A DNA stretch of 9,827 nt from F1-120-MAGs023 sp038228615 (GTDB lineage Bacteria > Actinomycetota > Acidimicrobiia > IMCC26256 > PALSA-610), in contig JBBRPC010000130.1 in NCBI GenBank assembly GCA_038228615.1, positions 1 through 9,827 of the forward strand, in the 5' to 3' direction. Both the position numbers and the translations under genes were made by a program. This document shows positions 5,703 through 9,827 of the stretch, one piece after another; positions within the stretch are counted from its first letter, which is position 1, and each line of letters starts with the position of its first letter. The notes below the pieces were generated by a model. That model saw only the letters and a program-made list of their open reading frames with translations, had not been told where the DNA came from and searched no databases.

Positions 5703-5752
5703 GAGCGACATTGGCGGATCGGCGGTCCCTGCGCGCCCCCGGCTGGTTGCAC

Positions 5753-5758
5753 TACGTT
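5753..5758 (+). promoter_or_regulatory. Candidate -10 with a leaderless start, plus strand
   Basis: TACGTT fits TANNNT and is followed by six bases and then ATG 5765, the same geometry as the minus-strand copies. The matching -35 region is only weakly similar (CTGCGC/TGCGCG). Confidence 0.35.
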
Positions 5759-5764
5759 CTTCCT

Positions 5765-5857
5765 ATGAACGTCGGCGCTGACCGTGTGTCACTTGCTGAC
5801 CGCGAATACGCCACATCGCGACAGCTCAGCGATCTCGGGCTGAACGCGTCTGGGTGA
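5765..5857 (+). pseudogene. Short ORF, possible N-terminal remnant of an AbiEi/DUF559-type winged-helix protein
   Basis: The 30-residue product contains SLADREYATSRQLSDLGL, which resembles the opening helix-turn-helix of type IV antitoxin AbiEi-like or DUF559 proteins, where a basic 'VRSGRL' region normally follows. Here it ends at TGA 5855-5857 just after LNASG. The start fits a leaderless transcript. It may be a remnant, a genuine small gene or chance; the assignment rests on about 18 residues. Confidence 0.25.
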
Positions 5858-5905
5858 GGACGAACGTGTTAGTACCTGCTGCGGCAACGAGCCTGGAGCC
5901 TTCAG

Positions 5906-6340
5906 TTGGTTGACGTCACAACCACGATTGTGATCACCAGACCGCGGGACATCGTGGCCAGATTCAGCGCGGATCCTTCGAACGCGTCGGCGTGGTACGT
6001 CAACATCAAGTCGGTCGACTGGCACGGCAAACCTGTCGTCGCTGTTGGTGCGAAGACGGATTTCGTCGCGAAATTCCTCGGGCGCACGCTGCGATACACC
6101 TACGAGATCGTCGACTTCGTCGAGAGCGAGCGACTCGTAATGCGCACGGCGCAAGGACCGTTTCCGATGCAAACGACGTACACCTGGGTCGATGATCCCA
6201 GCGGAACGAAGATGACATTGCACAACAGCGGCGAGCCGAGTGGGTTCTCGAAACTCGCCGTGCCATTCCTGACCTCGGCCATGCGCCGAGCGAATCGCAA
6301 CGACCTTGCGCAACTGAAAGCGCTCCTCGAAACTCAATGA
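5906..6340 (+). CDS. SRPBCC (START/polyketide-cyclase-like) family protein
   Basis: The 144-residue single-domain protein has the helix-grip pattern of SRPBCC proteins. A first strand VTTTIVITRPRDIVARFSADPSNASAWY is followed by the strands VGAKTDFVAKFLGRTLRYTYEIVDFVESERLVMRT, then TTYTWVDDPSGTKMTLHNSGE. A long C-terminal helix ends it (MRRANRNDLAQLKALLETQ). Such proteins bind hydrophobic small molecules in a central cavity; the ligand is unknown and it is probably cytosolic. The TTG at 5906 is preceded by GGAG (5895-5898) with seven bases between, and no better ATG or GTG exists before the conserved first strand. It converges with the CxxC protein, leaving 39 bases between their stops. Confidence 0.85.
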   Translation: MVDVTTTIVITRPRDIVARFSADPSNASAWYVNIKSVDWHGKPVVAVGAKTDFVAKFLGRTLRYTYEIVDFVESERLVMRTAQGPFPMQTTYTWVDDPSGTKMTLHNSGEPSGFSKLAVPFLTSAMRRANRNDLAQLKALLETQ

Positions 6341-6379
6341 GTACCACGTTGTTCTCCGCTGCGCGGTAGTTCGGTTCGG

Positions 6380-6778
6380 TCAGGACCAGCCGAGTTCTAA
6401 GTGATCGGCAGCGGCGGTGAGTGCATCTGCGAGCTGTTCGACGGATCCCGAACAGCGTTCAAGGGCCTCGGGGTCAAGTAGCAACACGATGCCCTGGTCC
6501 GTGTCGGCGGCCACCGCGGGAAGTCGGGACCCGATGATCTTCTTCACGGATTCGGGTTGATCGTCTCGGTGGTAAGTGTCGAACGGCACCGGGAGTCCCG
6601 CTCGACACGCTTTCCATTCGCGCCTTTCTAGGACGCTGCCGTGGGTGATATCGCACAACGCACAGTGCGTTCGACCAAGTCGGGTACCGACCCAATATGT
6701 GAGTTCGCCGCGCAACGTACCGTCGGCGTCGTAGACGCCGACAAGTCGAAGGATTCGTGCTCGCGCGATGTCGGTCAT
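6380..6778 (-). CDS. Conserved hypothetical protein with a CxxC motif
   Basis: I recall this 132-residue family as widespread in actinobacteria but know no function for it. It opens LRLVGVYDADGTLRGELTYWVGTRLGRTHCALCDITHG, with a CxxC pair at residues 39-42, suggesting a redox-active or metal-binding site. It continues with LPVPFDTYHRDDQPESV and ends with DTDQGIVLLLDPEALERCSGSVEQLADAL. The domain is compact, without signal peptide or membrane segment. The ATG at 6778 lies back to back with the acyltransferase start, with a 54-base gap. No clear -10 or ribosome-binding site is seen, so the first eight residues are uncertain. Confidence 0.75.
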   Translation of the reverse strand: MTDIARARILRLVGVYDADGTLRGELTYWVGTRLGRTHCALCDITHGSVLERREWKACRAGLPVPFDTYHRDDQPESVKKIIGSRLPAVAADTDQGIVLLLDPEALERCSGSVEQLADALTAAADHLELGWS

Positions 6779-6779
6779 A

Positions 6780-6797
6780 CGGGTTTGGTTCTACCCG
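6780..6797. repeat. Short dyad in the divergent promoter region
   Basis: CGGGT and ACCCG are separated by eight bases just before the start of the CxxC protein gene. It could be an operator or chance; it is only 5 bp long. Confidence 0.2.
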
Positions 6798-6816
6798 AAG
6801 CGTCGCCGTTGGCCCG

Positions 6817-6822
6817 TAAGAT
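6817..6822 (+). promoter_or_regulatory. Candidate -10 for the acyltransferase gene
   Basis: TAAGAT fits TANNNT and ends ten bases before ATG 6833, so the leader would be very short or absent. No good -35 is visible at the usual distance. Confidence 0.4.
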
Positions 6823-6832
6823 CAAGGACCTG

Positions 6833-7864
6833 ATGGTGTCTTGGACGGGCGTGCCAGTGGAACCGGCGCGGCAGCGTTGGACGCGTCGTGCGAAGACGAT
6901 CCCCGCGATGCTGGGCCTCACGATCGTTGCGATCGGTTTCGGCCCAATCCTTATCCCGGGAGCCATCCTCTACGACCTCGTGCGCGCCCGAACGTCGTTG
7001 CCGACATTGCGCGTCTACGCGTTCGTCTGCCAGTACCTCGTGAACGACAGCATCGAAATCATCCTCGCCGGACCACTGTGGATATTGGCAGGGTTCGGAA
7101 CACGCCTCAACCAAACTTCATCACGGACCCGACATGTGCGTCTCCAGGCATGGTCGATCGCAGTACTCGCCCGACGCGCCGAGACCCTGCTGGGAATCCG
7201 CCTTCATACCGATGTCGACATCGATAGTGTGCTCGCACCCGGCCCCGCGATCGTCGTGTGCCGCCACGTGAGCCTCTTCGACGCATCGCTCCCCGCACTC
7301 CTATACCAACGACTCGGCATCCACACCCGTACGGTCATCATGGCGGAACTCCTCGCCGACCCTGGCTTCGACCTGCTCTACCAGCGTGTCGGGTCGGTGT
7401 TCATCCAACGCGACGACGTGAACGAGTCCCGTAGGCAGGCCGCCCAACTCGGCGACGGACTCGATCCGACGACCGTCGCCGTTATCTTTCCCGAAGGCCG
7501 ATTGTTCCGCCCCGACCTCTTGGCCCACTTTATCGAACGCCTCGAACAACGCGACCCCGCACGCGGCGAACGACTCACCGGACTCCGCCACCTTCTGCCA
7601 CCCCGGCCCGGCGGACTGATCGCGCTGCTCGACGCCGCACCCGACGCCGACGTCGTGGTCATTAACCACGCAGGCTTCGACAGTTACCCGACATTCGCGC
7701 AACTCGCGCGCAGCATTCCCCTCACCAGGCCGATCCAGATCAGCGCGACCCGCGTCCACCGCGACGACATTCCCGACGACCCCGAGCTCCGTATCCGCTG
7801 GCTCGATCACATCTGGTGTGACATGGACAATTGGATACATGCGCGAAGTCACCAGCATGGGTAG
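6833..7864 (+). CDS. PlsC-like 1-acylglycerol-3-phosphate acyltransferase-family protein
   Basis: The 343-residue protein has two N-terminal membrane segments (about residues 24-50 and 72-89). A glycerolipid acyltransferase domain follows. Motif I is H145-VSLF-D150 (the catalytic HX4D). The GSVFIQRDD stretch (187-195) corresponds to the motif II region, and FPEG is at 219-222 (motif III, phosphate binding). It probably transfers an acyl chain to lysophospholipid or a related acceptor at the inner face of the membrane; the exact acceptor is unknown. I choose ATG 6833 because AAGGA lies just before it. The frame is open back to 6641, but that part is antisense to the CxxC protein gene. TTG 6785 is the main alternative start. 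It converges with the small membrane protein gene, with about 100 featureless bases between. Confidence 0.85.
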   Translation: MVSWTGVPVEPARQRWTRRAKTIPAMLGLTIVAIGFGPILIPGAILYDLVRARTSLPTLRVYAFVCQYLVNDSIEIILAGPLWILAGFGTRLNQTSSRTRHVRLQAWSIAVLARRAETLLGIRLHTDVDIDSVLAPGPAIVVCRHVSLFDASLPALLYQRLGIHTRTVIMAELLADPGFDLLYQRVGSVFIQRDDVNESRRQAAQLGDGLDPTTVAVIFPEGRLFRPDLLAHFIERLEQRDPARGERLTGLRHLLPPRPGGLIALLDAAPDADVVVINHAGFDSYPTFAQLARSIPLTRPIQISATRVHRDDIPDDPELRIRWLDHIWCDMDNWIHARSHQHG

Positions 7865-7965
7865 CCACAGTTCGGTTGCCGCAGTCTCGCATGTGTGTTC
7901 GACCCCGGATTGCAACAAGCGTTAACAGCACGCCTTCACCGCGGCTAAGGATCTGAAGCGTTGGT

Positions 7966-8283
7966 TCAGTGTTGGACGTGCACAGGGGCAACGCGCAGAT
8001 CCCCGTACGTGTTGCACAATCCGTACGTGTCGATCGTCAAAAACGCAGCGATGACGATCATGATCACTCGCCTCCGCCAGCCTCGCACCACCTGTGTGCG
8101 GGCCATCGGAGCCGACATGTACCAGCCCGGCAACTGGCCTTCGGAAGCGAACCCCTCCAGGTCCCACAGACACGTCGCGTCGACACCAAGATCAATGTCG
8201 GGATCTGCGGCCAGAGCGAGCGCGGCGAGCTCGTCGTCGCCGATACGGCCCTCGAACGTGGCACTGTCATTGATGATGGTCAT
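7966..8283 (-). CDS. Small single-helix membrane protein, conserved hypothetical
   Basis: The 105-residue protein resembles a family I recall from high-GC actinobacteria without a known function. It has a cytosolic acidic N-terminal region (DDELAALALAADPDIDLG), a short motif LWDLEG...LPGWYMSAPM at 39-60, a basic cluster RGWRRR at 67-72 and one membrane helix at about 72-88. A short tail follows in which TYG occurs twice. By the positive-inside rule the N-terminus should face the cytosol. ATG 8283 has GGAGG seven bases upstream; the more distal ATG at 8307 has no such site. Confidence 0.72.
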   Translation of the reverse strand: MTIINDSATFEGRIGDDELAALALAADPDIDLGVDATCLWDLEGFASEGQLPGWYMSAPMARTQVVRGWRRRVIMIVIAAFLTIDTYGLCNTYGDLRVAPVHVQH

Positions 8284-8303
8284 CGTGCACCCTCCACACC
8301 TGA

Positions 8304-8314
8304 ACAATACGATA
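8304..8314 (-). promoter_or_regulatory. Candidate -10 for the small membrane protein gene
   Basis: Overlapping minus-strand hexamers TATCGT (8314-8309) and TATTGT (8309-8304) fit TANNNT and lie about 20-30 bases before ATG 8283. No strong -35 is present. Confidence 0.3.
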
Positions 8315-8331
8315 CCGGCGCGAAATGTTCG

Positions 8332-8370
8332 CGACCACGCGCGCGTTTCGATTCGTCGCCCGCGTGGTCG
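8332..8370. repeat. 10-bp inverted repeat upstream of the small membrane protein gene
   Basis: CGACCACGCG (8332-8341) and CGCGTGGTCG (8361-8370) are perfect complements around 19 bases. It overlaps the expected -35 region of the small membrane protein gene and lies 72 bases past the diguanylate cyclase stop. It could be an operator or part of the terminator. Confidence 0.45.
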
Positions 8371-8371
8371 T

Positions 8372-8385
8372 GAGCAGACCTGCTC
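8372..8385. terminator. Short GC-rich hairpin after the diguanylate cyclase gene
   Basis: GAGCAG and CTGCTC pair around two bases, one base from the larger inverted repeat. A further GATCT/AGATC dyad with a GAAA loop lies at 8418-8431, directly after the cyclase stop. None has a long U-tract. Confidence 0.3.
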
Positions 8386-8441
8386 GCACCGATAGTGGCT
8401 GCCATCGTCGCCACGAAGATCTGAAAAGATCGGATGTATCG

Positions 8442-9827
8442 CTATGCGGCGAATGCTGTGCGGACGCGGTTGCGACCGTCGTCTTTCGCTTGGTATAGGG
8501 CGTGGTCGGCCCTATTCAACAGCGACTCGATGTCGCGGTCGTGTGCCTCGAGGACCGAGACCCCGATACTGATCGTGACATTGACTTCGCCATCTCCAAA
8601 CGCGATCGGGGCTGAAGCCACGACTTGGCGGAGCCGCTCGGCAACCTCGAGCGCGCCCGAACCCGTGTCGCGCAACAACACCACAAACTCTTCGCCGCCA
8701 TAACGACCGAGAAGGTCCTCGGCGCGCAACGTGTCGCTGAGACGTCGGGAAACGATGCGCAGAACCTCGTCACCGCCGGCATGCCCATAGGTGTCATTGA
8801 CACGTTTGAAGAAATCGATGTCGAGCATCACCGCGGCGAGTTCATGTCCGTGGCGTCGTGCCGCGGCGAGTTCACGCTCGGCCAGTTCGAAGAAGCGCCG
8901 ACGGTTGTCGACCCCTGTCAGGGCGTCGGTGCTCGCGAGTTGCTGCACGGTGGCGAAGAGCTTTGCGTTTTCGTACGCGACAAAGCCCTGTGCGGAAAAC
9001 GCCGCGGCGATCTGAGCTTGCGCTTGATCGTGTGCACCAGCTGTACGCGACGCGAGCAAAAGGAGACCCACCGTGTCGTCGCGCGTGCGCAGTGGCAGCG
9101 CCGTCCACGACCGAGCCCAACGCAACGGCTCGATCCGCAGCGTGGCGCCAGAGCGCGTGTCCCCGACAACCACAGGGCCTGTCGCGGCTAACAACTCGCG
9201 CAGACCAGCGTCGTCGACATTGAATACCTCTCGCGCTTGTTGCGTTGCTTGGTCAAGAGCGCCAATCGAGGCGACGATACGCGCGGTCTCGTCGTTGATC
9301 AACACGATCACCGCAGCATCGTGTGCGACCGCGCGACCTGCCGTGACGAGCATATGTTGGAGCACCTCCCGCGGGTCCAGGCACGACGTGACATCGGCGA
9401 GCGCCTCGCGAAGGTCTTCGGCGAGCGCGCGTTGTCGACGCTCCGATTGCACCGTGACCTCGAGCTGCGCCGCCCGCGCAGTTTCCATCGAGACCGCGAC
9501 ATGGTTGGCAATCGCCACGAGGATATCGACGTCATCTTCGTTGAAGATGCCCTTGGCAAGCCGGCTGTCGAGATAGATAACGCCGAGGACATTGCCTTCG
9601 AGTTGCAGTGGCGCCACCAAAATGCTTCGCAGCCCGTGCAGCACGACGCTTTGCGAGCCGAGCGCCGCACCCTCTTCGGTGCCGGTGATCACGAGCGCCT
9701 CACCAGTGGTCTGCACCCGATCCACGAGCGTCCTGCTGTAGTTCGACGAATCGGCGAGATCGCTGCAGTTGGCATCGCGGGCGAAATGAAGATCGAGTGC
9801 ATCGGCTCCGGGGCGACCCATGAACAA
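8442..9827 (-). CDS. GAF-GAF-GGDEF diguanylate cyclase (5' end beyond the window)
   Basis: The visible 461 residues are the C-terminal part of a larger signalling protein. The first GAF domain (about 1-118) includes YSRTLVDRVQTTGEALVI and the core GLRSILVAPLQLEGNVLGVIYLD. A coiled segment (119-145) leads to a second GAF domain (about 148-290). The GGDEF domain (298-457) has DALTGVDNRRRF, MLDIDFFKRVNDTYGHAGGDEVL and the active-site variant GGEEF at 377-381. RAED at 368-371, five residues before it, is an intact inhibitory I-site. It should therefore make cyclic di-GMP from two GTP under product inhibition, with the GAF domains sensing a ligand. From memory, similar GAF pairs occur at the end of large kinase-AAA-GGDEF proteins, so more domains may lie upstream. 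The TTG at 9827 is probably not the real start. Confidence 0.93.
   Translation of the reverse strand: MFMGRPGADALDLHFARDANCSDLADSSNYSRTLVDRVQTTGEALVITGTEEGAALGSQSVVLHGLRSILVAPLQLEGNVLGVIYLDSRLAKGIFNEDDVDILVAIANHVAVSMETARAAQLEVTVQSERRQRALAEDLREALADVTSCLDPREVLQHMLVTAGRAVAHDAAVIVLINDETARIVASIGALDQATQQAREVFNVDDAGLRELLAATGPVVVGDTRSGATLRIEPLRWARSWTALPLRTRDDTVGLLLLASRTAGAHDQAQAQIAAAFSAQGFVAYENAKLFATVQQLASTDALTGVDNRRRFFELAERELAAARRHGHELAAVMLDIDFFKRVNDTYGHAGGDEVLRIVSRRLSDTLRAEDLLGRYGGEEFVVLLRDTGSGALEVAERLRQVVASAPIAFGDGEVNVTISIGVSVLEAHDRDIESLLNRADHALYQAKDDGRNRVRTAFAA

Noticed and set aside
4985..5857. Plus-strand open frame of 290 codons across the decay zone
   Set aside because: It crosses the antisense of the CPT-like start, both gene remnants and their promoters. 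Its composition is not protein-like; only its last 30 codons have any resemblance to a family.
6641..6832. Extending the acyltransferase upstream to 6641
   Set aside because: That stretch is antisense to the CxxC protein, has no hydrophobic or family-like residues and ATG 6833 has a nearby AAGGA.
7301..7918. Minus-strand open frame of 205 codons
   Set aside because: It is the antisense shadow of the acyltransferase, whose catalytic motifs are clear.
8003..8030. Direct repeat CCGTACGTGT, two copies 18 bases apart
   Set aside because: It lies inside the small membrane protein gene and encodes the two TYG motifs of its tail, so coding explains it.
1..9827. CRISPR array, tRNA or rRNA genes, insertion sequences, prophage genes
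   Set aside because: I saw no regularly spaced repeats, no cloverleaf with the usual T-loop, no transposase motifs or terminal inverted repeats, and no phage structural gene.

Overview
The window is high-GC DNA with mostly TGA stops, frequent GTG/TTG starts and several genes that look leaderless. Together with the relatives I recognise by eye, this suggests an actinobacterium, possibly of the Acidimicrobiia; this is inference, since no rRNA or marker gene is present.

Layout. (1) 1-447: the 3' end of a P-loop kinase-like gene, interrupted by an in-frame TAA. (2) 438-1960, minus strand: a four-helix membrane protein, then two strong back-to-back hairpins, then an ankyrin-repeat protein. (3) 1967-2413: a VOC/glyoxalase-family gene, six bases upstream of the ankyrin gene and probably in one operon with it. 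(4) 2499-3570: a plus-strand uridine-kinase-like gene and a minus-strand aminoglycoside-phosphotransferase-like gene. Both have lost their 3' ends and meet tail to tail at about 3068. (5) 3721-5136, minus strand: a phosphinothricin-type GNAT acetyltransferase and a chloramphenicol-phosphotransferase-like P-loop protein. (6) 5225-5857: a graveyard holding a VOC gene and a nucleotidyltransferase gene, each reduced to its start and its C-terminal end, plus a short N-terminal remnant on the plus strand. (7) 5906-7864: an SRPBCC protein, a CxxC hypothetical protein and a PlsC-type acyltransferase. (8) 7966-9827, minus strand: a small one-helix membrane protein and the 3' part of a GAF-GAF-GGDEF diguanylate cyclase.

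The main discovery is a repeated promoter module. Five minus-strand genes or gene remnants (starts at 2413, 3570, 4281, 5321 and 5665) are each preceded by TTGC(G/A)(A/T), a 17-18 bp spacer, and a -10 hexamer CAATCT (CAAAAT in one copy). The ATG or GTG lies 6-7 bases after the hexamer, which is where transcription should begin, so these mRNAs are predicted to be leaderless. Two copies also share 16 bases spanning the -35 and spacer. The genes behind them are mostly drug-modifying or detoxification families (APH, GNAT, nucleotidyltransferase, VOC). The region therefore resembles a set of self-contained promoter-plus-gene units that are being gained and eroded. I could not match the repeats to integron attC sites.
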